Source: Oscillatoria sp. CS-180
GTDB lineage: Bacteria; Cyanobacteriota; Cyanobacteriia; Phormidesmidales; Phormidesmidaceae
Direction: 5' to 3'
Length of the DNA stretch: 64,000 nucleotides
Assembly (NCBI RefSeq): GCF_028330965.1
Contig: NZ_JAQMUB010000058.1
Coordinates: 1 to 64,000 of the forward strand
In this document: piece by piece, positions 9,101 to 17,294 of the stretch
How the letters are laid out: every line of letters starts with the position of its first letter
How positions within the stretch are numbered: the stretch's first letter is position 1
Position numbers and translations under genes: made by a program
The notes under the pieces: model-generated
Told to the model about the DNA's origin: nothing
Databases searched by the model: none
The model's input: only the letters and a program-made list of their open reading frames with translations

Positions 9101-12100
9101 ATGCATCTCTTCGAGCGTGAGCGTCAGGAACTTGTCCGAACTCTCAGTAACTTACCTGCCGTCCAATTCGACGAAGTTGTCTTCGTGATGGAACTGCCTG
9201 GCGGTGTTTTGCCCCCTTCGTCAGCACCTCAAGGACAGCGCGCGGTCTCTTTACTGGAATGGGCTGAAAAAACTGGGCCAGGATTGGACTCTCTGCGCAG
9301 TGTTCTCAATGAAGTTTTAGGCCGAGAGCTACCCTCCCAAGAGGCGATTTGCCCGTATAAAGGACTCGCCTATTTCGACTGCAACGACGAAGACTACAAG
9401 TTCTTTTATGGCCGCGAGGAACTGGTTCGAAGGCTGTTAGATCGAGTTGCTAAGTCCAATTTTTTGGCGATCGCCGGAGCCTCTGGTAGCGGCAAGTCAT
9501 CTGTCCTGCGAGCCGGCCTACTTCAGCGGCTTAAAGATGAAAAATCAAACGAGATTCGGATTTTAGTTCCGGGAGAACATCCCCTCAGCAGCTTGGCGCT
9601 TGCCTTTGTTAACAAGACGGCTGGACGGGTTAGACAAGCCAGAGAACAGCGAGACGCCGAGGCTCTACTGCAAGATGGCGCCAAAGGACTGCGGTATTTA
9701 ATCCAAAACTCCAGGGCACAGCGAGTTGTGCTGGTGGTTGATCAATTCGAAGAAGCTTTTACTCTATGTCATGACCCCATAGAGCGGCAGCAGTTTTTTG
9801 AAACGCTGCTGGGGGCCGTGGAGAGTATGCCCTCGCAGCTCTGCCTGATCTTGGCGATGCGATCAGATTTTCTCGGCAAGTGTCTGGAACAGGACTATGG
9901 TGGTTTGGCCCAAAAGGTGCAAGATCATCTAGAGTCCGTCCGGGTGATGAATCCTCACGAGCTAAAGCTGGCGATCTCTGAACCTGCGCGGAGAGCCGGT
10001 CTGACTTTAGAGCCAGGATTAGTAGAAAGGCTGCTGGAGGACGTGGAGCAATCACCGGGGGGCCTTCCTCTGCTGCAATATACGCTGACGGAACTGTGGA
10101 AGCGGCGCGAAGGCAACCAACTCAAGATATCGACCTACCGAGAACTTGGGGGAGTGACTGGGACACTCAAACAGCGGGCCGACAAGATATTGGAGTCCTT
10201 ATCACTCAAAGAACAGGAGACCGCTAAACACATTTTCCTAAACCTGACCCAGTTGGGCGAAGGGGCTGACGATACACGCCGTCGCGTGACTCAAGATAGT
10301 CTGGTCTCTTCTCAGCATCCCCAAAAGCAAGTCGCGACAGTCGTCAAAGCTTTAGCCGATGCTAATCTGCTTGTTACCGATGAACGGGGAGCATCTAATC
10401 AACGGGGCAAAGGTGTTGCTACCCTTGATGTTGCCCACGAAGCGCTGATCCGCAACTGGCCTCAGCTGAAGCAATGGCTGAACGATAGTCGAGATTGGCT
10501 GCGGCAACAGCGCAAGATTGAAACGGACGCTCAGGAATGGGTGCTGCACAAGAAGCCAAGTAGTTTTCTTTTGAAAGGCCCTAAACTAGCGGCGGCTGAA
10601 AGCTTTTTCAAGGATCCTGCCAAACGAGCGGCGCTATCCAGCGATGCTGAGGCCTTTGTGAAAAAGAGTGTGCGATCGCACCGCAACTGGACCTTAATCC
10701 GAAAAACTGCTTTCAGTGCCGCCATCTTGATCTCTGCGGGGCTATTGGGGACTTTTGCGATCGCCAACCAATCGAGCCGCAGTCGCGTCTTGGCAGAAAA
10801 TGCTGGAACGTTGCTTAGCCTGCGTGAAATCGATGCTTTGAACGAAGCGCTGACGGCTGCCAACATTCAAGAAAGAGTCGGATTCATCACTCGATTACCG
10901 AGACAAATTCCAGGGATTGCCCCCCTGATTGACAATCATTTCAGAGTCAACGGAGCCTTACACAACACCGTTTACGGCATTCGTCAGAAAAACATTCTGA
11001 GAGGGCACGAAAGCATTGTTTTGGCTGCTAGTGTCAGCCATGACCAGACGTTGATTGCGTCTGCTGATGCGAGCGGCGTCATCAGGCTCTGGGATTTTGA
11101 CGGAGCGCTGTTAGGAATGGTCGATACGTACCCACTCGGAGTGCATATGCAAGACATTACCAGCGTTGCGTTTGACTCTGAAGACCAGCAATTGGTTTCC
11201 GCTAGCTCCGATGGAACGATCGCTCTTTGGGATCTGCAAAGGGAGGGAGAAACCGTTGAGCTAGAGCATGAAACCACTATTGCAGGCCATAGCGATCGCG
11301 TCAGCAGAGTGGAATTTGAGCCTGGTGACGAAGGCATTATCTCTGCTAGCCACGACGGCACCATTCGATTCTGGACGCTAGAGGGCGAACCACAGACCTT
11401 AGACGGCAATCCCAAAATCATTCAGGCCGAGCAAGGCGCTATTCATGACCTTGATGTCAGAACAAGCGACGATGCTGAATCAGGCGCTTTCTTACTCGCA
11501 TCAGCCGGTGAGATAGGTACTGTCAAGCTGTGGAGGCCAACTGGAGAATTCCATAAAGGGTTCAAAGTTGATAGCTGCAATGATATGTCGTGCAGTGTAT
11601 ACGGTGTCGGCTTCAGCCACAACGGCGATTATTTAGCGACTGCGAGCGCCAACGGACGAGTTCATCTCTGGACCTTGGACGGAAACTACATCGAGATGCT
11701 GGGTAAATATGGTGAGGAAGTGACGGAACTGACCTTTGCGCCCAAAGTCGATGCGGAAGATGAGGCGATAAAAGACGCGGATACCCTAGCCGCAGTGGAT
11801 CGAGACGGTGCTATTAGGCTTTGGTTTCGAGGGCGAGACGGTCAATTCACGCCTAATGAAGATCTTTCCCTGCCGGGACACGATCTTGGTGTGAATCAGA
11901 TCAGCTTCAGCGCAGATGGTCAAACAGTGGTAACCGCTAGCGATGACCAAACTGTCCAGCTTTGGCAAGGCACTCGCGACACCCTTAATCCTGTTATGAA
12001 CCCGTGGCACGGTAATGTCATTGCTGTTAGCAGCAGCTTGCATCCCAGTGGTGAAAAGCTGGTCATGGCTGGAGATTCAAGCGATGAAAACGCCGGACAG

Positions 12101-13075
12101 GTCCGCTTGTTACAGCTCGATTTAGAGGCAGGCAGTTGGCAAGAGGTCGTCAAGAGACCTCATCTGTTGAAACCCAAAGGGGCTGCAACAGAATCTAGCA
12201 GTGACGACATCGCCCCAGCTTGCGATGACGATCGCAGTCTGAGTCAAAGCGACGAAACGGAAGCCGTACCCGTTCATGACATTAACTTTAGCCATGATGG
12301 GGAGGTGATTGCATCAACTGGCGTGGATGGCACGATTAAGCTGTGGACAGCAGACCTAGACTGTATCGCAGTCCTCGCAGAGCACGAAAGTCGAGTTGCT
12401 GCCGTCAGCTTTGCTCCAGATGGGACATTGGCGTCTGCCGACCAGGGCAGTCGAATTGTGGTTTGGGAACCCGGCGGACAAAACCCTCAAGATCTGGAAG
12501 TGGAAGGCTATGTTGTTTTCTACTCGATCGCCTTCAATCCTGATGGCACCCTACTCGCAGCCAGTGGTCATGACAAAATCATTCGGCTGTGGCAAAAGAC
12601 TGATGCAGGCTGGCAGGCACTCGCACCCCTTGAAGGACACGTATCCAACGTTTACACCATTGCCTTTAGTCCTGACGGCAAGCTCCTAATCTCTGGTAGC
12701 CGAGGTGGTGCAGTCAAAATTTGGAAAATTAACGGTACTACAGGTAAACTCCTCGAAACGGTTTATGACCATGCAGACAGTATCAACGACATTAGCTTTA
12801 GTCCTAATGAGCAGGTTTTTGCAACCGCTGGAAGAGATGGAAAAGTCGTTGTCTGGAGTCGTGACGGGAATAAGCTTTATGACATTCGCGGACATTATCA
12901 TTCCGTCGATAGCGTCCAATTTAGCGCCGATGGTTCTTACCTGGTTTCCAGCAGTCGGGACGGTTATACACTCATTCGAAATTTTGACTTGAAGACTCTG
13001 ACGAGTCGAGGCTGTGGCCTGTTGGAGAATTATTTGCGATCGCCCTCCTCAGCCGAACAACAGGCCTGCAAATAG
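9101..13075 (+). CDS. EAD-like / nSTAND NTPase / WD40 receptor protein
   Basis: A 1324-residue multidomain protein. Residues 1-75 form a small helical domain (LVRTLSNLPAVQF, ELPGGVLPP, QGQRAVSLLEWAE) that is clearly related to the N-terminus of the TIR protein at 14247; both resemble effector-associated domains. Residues 83-480 are an nSTAND-type P-loop NTPase: CPYKGLAYF entry motif, FFYGRE, Walker A GASGSGKS at 126-133, Walker B VLVVDQFEE near 211-219. About 525-550 is a hydrophobic helix (TAFSAAILISAGLLG). From about 625 to 1305 run many WD40 repeats (SASDDQTVQLW, ASADASGVIRLWD). STAND proteins are ligand-triggered oligomerising switches; the beta-propellers would sense and the NTPase assemble. 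Linked effector and peptidase genes suggest an immunity or cell-death role, which is inference. Confidence 0.88.
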   Translation: MHLFERERQELVRTLSNLPAVQFDEVVFVMELPGGVLPPSSAPQGQRAVSLLEWAEKTGPGLDSLRSVLNEVLGRELPSQEAICPYKGLAYFDCNDEDYKFFYGREELVRRLLDRVAKSNFLAIAGASGSGKSSVLRAGLLQRLKDEKSNEIRILVPGEHPLSSLALAFVNKTAGRVRQAREQRDAEALLQDGAKGLRYLIQNSRAQRVVLVVDQFEEAFTLCHDPIERQQFFETLLGAVESMPSQLCLILAMRSDFLGKCLEQDYGGLAQKVQDHLESVRVMNPHELKLAISEPARRAGLTLEPGLVERLLEDVEQSPGGLPLLQYTLTELWKRREGNQLKISTYRELGGVTGTLKQRADKILESLSLKEQETAKHIFLNLTQLGEGADDTRRRVTQDSLVSSQHPQKQVATVVKALADANLLVTDERGASNQRGKGVATLDVAHEALIRNWPQLKQWLNDSRDWLRQQRKIETDAQEWVLHKKPSSFLLKGPKLAAAESFFKDPAKRAALSSDAEAFVKKSVRSHRNWTLIRKTAFSAAILISAGLLGTFAIANQSSRSRVLAENAGTLLSLREIDALNEALTAANIQERVGFITRLPRQIPGIAPLIDNHFRVNGALHNTVYGIRQKNILRGHESIVLAASVSHDQTLIASADASGVIRLWDFDGALLGMVDTYPLGVHMQDITSVAFDSEDQQLVSASSDGTIALWDLQREGETVELEHETTIAGHSDRVSRVEFEPGDEGIISASHDGTIRFWTLEGEPQTLDGNPKIIQAEQGAIHDLDVRTSDDAESGAFLLASAGEIGTVKLWRPTGEFHKGFKVDSCNDMSCSVYGVGFSHNGDYLATASANGRVHLWTLDGNYIEMLGKYGEEVTELTFAPKVDAEDEAIKDADTLAAVDRDGAIRLWFRGRDGQFTPNEDLSLPGHDLGVNQISFSADGQTVVTASDDQTVQLWQGTRDTLNPVMNPWHGNVIAVSSSLHPSGEKLVMAGDSSDENAGQVRLLQLDLEAGSWQEVVKRPHLLKPKGAATESSSDDIAPACDDDRSLSQSDETEAVPVHDINFSHDGEVIASTGVDGTIKLWTADLDCIAVLAEHESRVAAVSFAPDGTLASADQGSRIVVWEPGGQNPQDLEVEGYVVFYSIAFNPDGTLLAASGHDKIIRLWQKTDAGWQALAPLEGHVSNVYTIAFSPDGKLLISGSRGGAVKIWKINGTTGKLLETVYDHADSINDISFSPNEQVFATAGRDGKVVVWSRDGNKLYDIRGHYHSVDSVQFSADGSYLVSSSRDGYTLIRNFDLKTLTSRGCGLLENYLRSPSSAEQQACK

Positions 13076-13229
13076 GCAGGCAAAGTCACTATTTTTTGCG
13101 TTCTATCCGCATTCCTGACTCGATGAATTGAAGTTGAAATTACCGAACCCGTTAGACCCTTTTGCCTAACAACTATAGGCAAGCCTGACAGATTCTTTAA
13201 CCCCAATCAGAGTGTAAAGGATATCAATC

Positions 13230-14099
13230 ATGCCAACCGTTACAGCCAATGCAACGACTGTTCTGAAAGCTAAGAATATTCATTCCACCGAACTTCAAGA
13301 CTCTGAAAAGATCGTAGTACCCGAAGGGCAGGAGTTCTTCGTTACCCACTTTGGTCCAGATCAAAACAATCACATGTCGATGCGGTTAGCGAGTCCTCTA
13401 TTAGCTGCTGATCGTTCCACTAAGCTGCAAGAAGTGTTCGGCTACATTCCCCACTTTGAATTTACGGGTAGTCCTAATCGGTTTACAAATACACATGACA
13501 CTAATAAGCTCATTAAGCTTGACGTTCCCTATTTCTTTCAGCGCGATAACGACTGGCATACCACTCACGGTGGAGGGTGGCGTCACTGTAATTTAACCTG
13601 CCATGCCATGCTCGTTGATTTTCTTCTGAAAGGCGAACTGACTCGATTAGCAGAACAAAAGGGCATTCGAGAGCCAGAGGGCGTGTATGCCGATGTGTTG
13701 GCGAAGTATGGCAACACGACTGACCATCACCCTCATCCCCAGGCTTTAAAAGACTTTGGAATTGAGGCTTATTTTTCTTATTCTCTGTCCAACAAAGACT
13801 TAATGCGATCGCTCCAGGCTGGTATTCCTGTGGTCATCGGTGTGGACTACAAAGACTCCGGTCATTTCTGCTGCGTTGTTGGGCATGATCCCGATCAGAA
13901 AGGCTACATCGTTCACGACCCTAACGGTGTTCGCTACGGCGCATCAGATATGTACGACACTAGTGTTAAAGGTGCCTTTGATTTCTACAGCTACTCGCTG
14001 ATGAAACAAATCTTTTGGGTTGAAGGAGCTGAGAGAGGTTGGGGAACCATCGTCACTTCTGTTAAAGGACGTCCAACAGGGTTACCTCAAGGTTTATAG
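13230..14099 (+). CDS. C39-like (papain-fold) cysteine peptidase
   Basis: A 289-residue protein. Residues about 10-80 resemble a small SH3-like domain of the kind found in front of wall- or peptide-cleaving domains (LQDSEKIVVPEGQEFFVTHF). Residues about 95-275 form a C39-type peptidase fold: oxyanion Gln104 in YFFQRDND, probable nucleophile Cys120 in WRHCNLTCHAM, His212 in DSGHFCCVVGHD and Asp230 in VHDPNG. No signal peptide is visible, so it is probably cytoplasmic unless exported by another route. It is intact and lies 154 bases after the nSTAND gene and just before the TIR gene, all on one strand. It might be an effector or a processing enzyme of that module, or simply a neighbour; this cannot be decided here. 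Confidence 0.75.
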   Translation: MPTVTANATTVLKAKNIHSTELQDSEKIVVPEGQEFFVTHFGPDQNNHMSMRLASPLLAADRSTKLQEVFGYIPHFEFTGSPNRFTNTHDTNKLIKLDVPYFFQRDNDWHTTHGGGWRHCNLTCHAMLVDFLLKGELTRLAEQKGIREPEGVYADVLAKYGNTTDHHPHPQALKDFGIEAYFSYSLSNKDLMRSLQAGIPVVIGVDYKDSGHFCCVVGHDPDQKGYIVHDPNGVRYGASDMYDTSVKGAFDFYSYSLMKQIFWVEGAERGWGTIVTSVKGRPTGLPQGL

Positions 14100-14100
14100 T

Positions 14101-14204
14101 TATAGCTTTAGCCATCTAGGTTTGTGCACCCAAATAGCATCTGGGCACTTAGCGCATGCCAGATGGCTTGCCGTTTTGTCCTAACGGAACTGGCGACGGC
14201 TATA
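14101..14204 (+). repeat. 104-bp hairpin repeat (MITE-like), copy 2
   Basis: Exactly the same length and layout as 7040-7143: TATAGCTTTAGCCATCTAGG at the left, GGAACTGGCGACGGCTATA at the right, with an internal stem (AGCCATCTAG/CCAGATGGCT) and a nested GTGCACCC/GGGCAC pairing. It begins two bases after the peptidase stop and ends 42 bases before the TIR start. It therefore occupies most of the space in which the TIR gene's own promoter would lie. Confidence 0.8.
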
Positions 14205-14246
14205 AGCGATCGCGCGTCCTCCTTTGCCCTTTTCCTATCTCTTCCT

Positions 14247-15155
14247 ATGACCGAGATTGTCCTCGATCCTAAAACGCGACTGGCCTTAATCCGGAGTTTG
14301 GCGAGCCTGCCGCCGTCTCAATTTGAAGAGCTGTTGTTTGCCCTTGACCTACCGCAAGGAATTCTCTCATCATCTCAGGCGTCTCAGGGAACGCGGGCTA
14401 AAGAGCTGCTCGACTGGGCCAAAGGACCAACTGGAACAGGATTATCATCGGTCTTGCAGATCTTGGATGACTACGTTCCTTTAGCCAATTTGGGGATTGC
14501 TGTGGCAGGCAAAGCTGTAGCGTCTCAGGCTGGTTCTGTTTCTCAAAGGGCTTCTTCTAATAGGGAATCTGGGGTGACCAACCCTGTTTCAGCTTCCGCT
14601 AAAGCGGTGTTTATCTCCTATGCATGGGGCGGCGAAAGTGAGGCGATCACGAATCAAATTGACGCAGTCTTTCAGACAAAAGCAATTACGCTGATTCGTG
14701 ACAAACGCGACCTAGGTTTTAAGGGACGTATTAAAGCGTTTATGGAAGACATTGGTCAGGGCCGAGCGGTGATTGTGGTGATCAGCGATAAGTACCTCAG
14801 ATCTGAGAACTGCATGTTCGAATTAGTGGAAATTGCGGCCAATGGGGACTTCTACGATCGCATCTTTCCGATTGTTCTCGCAGACGCTCAAATCTATAAG
14901 CCGCTCAAGCGTATTCAGTACGTCCAGCATTGGGAAAAAGAAATTGCTGAGTTAGACGAAGCCATGAAAACAGTCAGTGCTGCTAATCTTCAGGGCTTTC
15001 GCGAGGCGATCGATCTCTACACTCGCATCCGCAACACCATCGCTACCCTGACAGAAACTCTGAAGGACATGAATACCCTGACGCCAGAAATGCATGTGGA
15101 TTCTGAATTTGCCGATTTGTTTGCCGCGATCGAGCAACGCCTTAACCGCGATTGA
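14247..15155 (+). CDS. EAD-like domain / TIR domain effector protein
   Basis: A 302-residue protein with two domains. Residues 1-78 repeat the helical domain at the start of the nSTAND protein (LPPSQFEELLFALDLPQGIL, SQGTRAKELLDWAKG). After a Ser/Ala linker, residues about 118-260 form a TIR domain: AVFISYAWGGESE, DLGFKGRIKAFMEDIGQG, AVIVVISDKYLRSENCMFE. Glu192 in CMFELVE sits where catalytic TIR domains carry their NAD-cleaving glutamate. Pairing by like domains is the known logic of EAD systems, so this is probably the effector recruited by the 9101-13075 receptor. I use ATG 14247; the frame stays open upstream but that part lies in the repeat. No strong ribosome site is seen. Confidence 0.85.
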   Translation: MTEIVLDPKTRLALIRSLASLPPSQFEELLFALDLPQGILSSSQASQGTRAKELLDWAKGPTGTGLSSVLQILDDYVPLANLGIAVAGKAVASQAGSVSQRASSNRESGVTNPVSASAKAVFISYAWGGESEAITNQIDAVFQTKAITLIRDKRDLGFKGRIKAFMEDIGQGRAVIVVISDKYLRSENCMFELVEIAANGDFYDRIFPIVLADAQIYKPLKRIQYVQHWEKEIAELDEAMKTVSAANLQGFREAIDLYTRIRNTIATLTETLKDMNTLTPEMHVDSEFADLFAAIEQRLNRD

Positions 15156-15240
15156 ACTCTACTGTGAATGTTTTTCTGAACCAGGATTCTGAACCGGGCT
15201 TCATACAATTGACCCAACTTAAGAAGTGAACGGCCAATAA

Positions 15241-15270
15241 TTGACACTGCGACAAGTGTCACAGTAAATT
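15241..15270 (+). promoter_or_regulatory. Sigma70-type promoter with embedded palindrome
   Basis: TTGACA (15241-15246) and TAAATT (15265-15270) are 18 bases apart, about 95 bases before the start of the beta-barrel-like gene. The spacer is largely a perfect 7-bp inverted repeat TGACACT (15242-15248) / AGTGTCA (15255-15261), which overlaps the -35 box. Such placement suggests an operator for a dimeric repressor; no regulator is identified. Confidence 0.45.
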
Positions 15271-15365
15271 GGCACACGAAAAGTCATCCAGCGCTACAAC
15301 AGTGTCATAGCGAAAGGAAATTCTCCTCAAGCTAAACAACACTTTCTCAAGGTTTGGAAAATTCC

Positions 15366-15854
15366 ATGAAAGCACAATTCTTTTCTATCGCTGCATTGGG
15401 TTTGCTTGGCTCTATCGTCCTCACATCTTCTGCTCAGGCTCAATCGGTACCCACTGAACCCACTGATTACAACTATGTAGGGCTTGGCGTAGGAGTTGGT
15501 GATGTTGGTGACAGTGACTTTGGCTTAGCCGTTAACGGTAAGGTAACTGTGGGCAACAACGTTTCCGTCCGTCCCAGCGTGCTCACCGATTTTGACTTCT
15601 CTGATGGAGGGACGGCTTTTCAGATTCCGCTGACCTACGACTTCAACCCCGTCACGGCTAACGGTAAGCTGCTGCCTTACGCTGGAGGCGGTGTCGCCTT
15701 CACCGTAGGAGATGATAGCGATGTTGGTCCCCTGTTGACTGCTGGTGTTGACTATCGGGTTACTGAAGAAGTGACACTCAATGGAGCAGTGAACTGGGCA
15801 ATCTATGACGACAGCCAAGTCAACGGCGTTGTCGGCGTTGGCTACACGTTCTAG
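15366..15854 (+). CDS. Small outer-membrane beta-barrel-like protein
   Basis: A 162-residue protein with a clear Sec signal peptide (FFSIAALGLLGSIVLTSSAQA, cleavage after AQA). The mature chain has alternating Gly/aromatic beta strands, ending in VVGVGYTF; the terminal Phe is the usual outer-membrane assembly signal. It resembles the eight-stranded OmpA/porin-like small barrels by pattern only; I do not assign a named family. ATG 15366 is preferred over TTG 15354. It is followed by the strong hairpin at 15975. Confidence 0.7.
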   Translation: MKAQFFSIAALGLLGSIVLTSSAQAQSVPTEPTDYNYVGLGVGVGDVGDSDFGLAVNGKVTVGNNVSVRPSVLTDFDFSDGGTAFQIPLTYDFNPVTANGKLLPYAGGGVAFTVGDDSDVGPLLTAGVDYRVTEEVTLNGAVNWAIYDDSQVNGVVGVGYTF

Positions 15855-15974
15855 CAATCCATCAAAAGCTCAGGGTTCTTGTTTGGTTCAGCGATCAGCA
15901 GGCTGATTGGTCAGAACCCTGGGTGACGGTGTAGCTTTAGTCAGCCTAGTCAGGACCGTTAAGCGATAAAACCA

Positions 15975-16012
15975 AGCAGGCCAAGGGATTTTTGCCCTTG
16001 GCCTGCTGCCTT
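15975..16012. terminator. Strong bidirectional terminator
   Basis: A perfect 13-bp stem, AGCAGGCCAAGGG (15975-15987) with CCCTTGGCCTGCT (15994-16006), and a 6-base loop ATTTTT. It lies between the convergent beta-barrel and Lon-domain genes. A short T-containing tail follows on the plus strand. Confidence 0.8.
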
Positions 16013-16020
16013 TAGAGTAG

Positions 16021-16659
16021 CTATTCCAATACGTCTTTGAGAGCTGTACGAGCTGCGAGGTGATTTCGGGTTGTCATCAAGATCTCAGCTTCACGCTCAA
16101 GTCGATTGCCCGTACTCACCATCTCTAATAAAGCTTGTTGTTCATCAGCAGCGTCGTAGAGATTACTTGCAATCCAGTAGGAGAGTTCTCTAGGGAGGGT
16201 TGGAATATTGTTGGGCAGTTCAACTTCCCGACTGGTTAGCTTGGCTGACAGCTGAACAACATCCCGTAGGAGTTGGTCGACTTCACCGACAAGAGAGGAC
16301 AAATCCTGCTCGGAAGGTTGATCGTCAATCCATTCAACCAAGCCTACTCGATAAGGCTTCTCTCGCACATAATCTAGAACTCGAAAACGCTGCTTGCCAA
16401 TAGTCAGCATTTTCATCCGATCGTCTGGCAGCCTTTGGGAATGCAATATCTCCGCAGAACAGCCAATGCGAGCAGGTTTCTCAGTATCAGGATCAAACAT
16501 TAATACTCCAAAACTGCGATCGCCCTGGAGTATGGTGTTCATCATGATTCTGTAGCGAAATTCAAAAATATGAAGCGGTAAGTGAGCACCTGGAAATAAA
16601 ACCAGCTCAGGTAGAGGAAACAGAGGAAGTTCTCTAACAGCCAATGAAGAAGAAGGCAT
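16021..16659 (-). CDS. LON N-terminal substrate-binding domain protein
   Basis: A 212-residue stand-alone Lon-N (PUA-like) domain protein. RELPLFPLPELVLFPGAHLP, HIFEFRYRIMM and FGVLMFD are typical of the substrate-recognition domain of Lon protease, but no AAA or protease domain follows. Such short proteins are widely conserved in cyanobacteria; their function is unknown, possibly recognising misfolded proteins. It lies downstream of the str operon on the same strand with a 174-base gap. Confidence 0.88.
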   Translation of the reverse strand: MPSSSLAVRELPLFPLPELVLFPGAHLPLHIFEFRYRIMMNTILQGDRSFGVLMFDPDTEKPARIGCSAEILHSQRLPDDRMKMLTIGKQRFRVLDYVREKPYRVGLVEWIDDQPSEQDLSSLVGEVDQLLRDVVQLSAKLTSREVELPNNIPTLPRELSYWIASNLYDAADEQQALLEMVSTGNRLEREAEILMTTRNHLAARTALKDVLE

Positions 16660-16833
16660 TTATCTGTACGTGCCAAATCCGTAATTACAAGAGAGACGAG
16701 AACGTCAACGCTCTCAACCTCTGGTTATTTTTATTCTATCGCATCAATTTTTTAACACGTAGATGAAACCAGCGGCGCTATGAGGTTAAGAGCTACTTTT
16801 CAGGCGACGATCAATACCTTCAAGCAACAGCTT

Positions 16834-17151
16834 CTATAGCTTCACCTCAATATCTACCCCAGCGGGTAAGTCAAGCTTCATCAAAGCGTCGATCGTCTTA
16901 GAAGAGGGTTGATAGATATCAATAATGCGGCGGTGAGTTCTGGTTTCAAAGTGCTCGCGAGAATCCTTGTTGACGTGAGGAGAGCGGAGAACACAATAAA
17001 TTTTTCGCTTAGTCGGAAGCGGAATTGGGCCGATCGCTGTAGCGTTGGTGCGATTGGCCGTATCGACAATCTTTTCACAAGAAGTGTCAAGCAGTCTACG
17101 GTCAAATGCTTTTAAGCGGATACGAATTTTTTGCTGCTGAATAGTCGCCAT
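16834..17151 (-). CDS. rpsJ: 30S ribosomal protein S10
   Basis: 105 residues of normal length. [20 protein letters not shown] and [20 protein letters not shown] are S10 signatures, followed by [16 protein letters not shown]10 is a 30S head protein and, as NusE, a transcription-antitermination factor. It is the last gene of the str operon, 143 bases after tuf, the order usual in cyanobacteria. Confidence 0.97.
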   Translation of the reverse strand: MATIQQQKIRIRLKAFDRRLLDTSCEKIVDTANRTNATAIGPIPLPTKRKIYCVLRSPHVNKDSREHFETRTHRRIIDIYQPSSKTIDALMKLDLPAGVDIEVKL

Positions 17152-17241
17152 CCCAAAGTTACCTAATCTAAATTTTCAAGGTTCTGTGCAAATCAGTAGA
17201 AGAATCCAAGAGCGTCCAGGTCCTTCTTCCAAAGACTTAAA

Positions 17242-17273
17242 GAGGAGAGCTTCAGCCGCAGGAAACTCTCCTC
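17242..17273 (-). promoter_or_regulatory. tuf-rpsJ intergenic hairpin
   Basis: An 8-bp inverted repeat GAGGAGAG (17242-17249) / CTCTCCTC (17266-17273) lies just after the tuf stop. There is no T run in the direction of transcription. It looks like an mRNA processing, stability or attenuation structure that could lower rpsJ expression relative to tuf. Confidence 0.4.
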
Positions 17274-17294
17274 AAGTTGAATCAGCGAGGTTAC

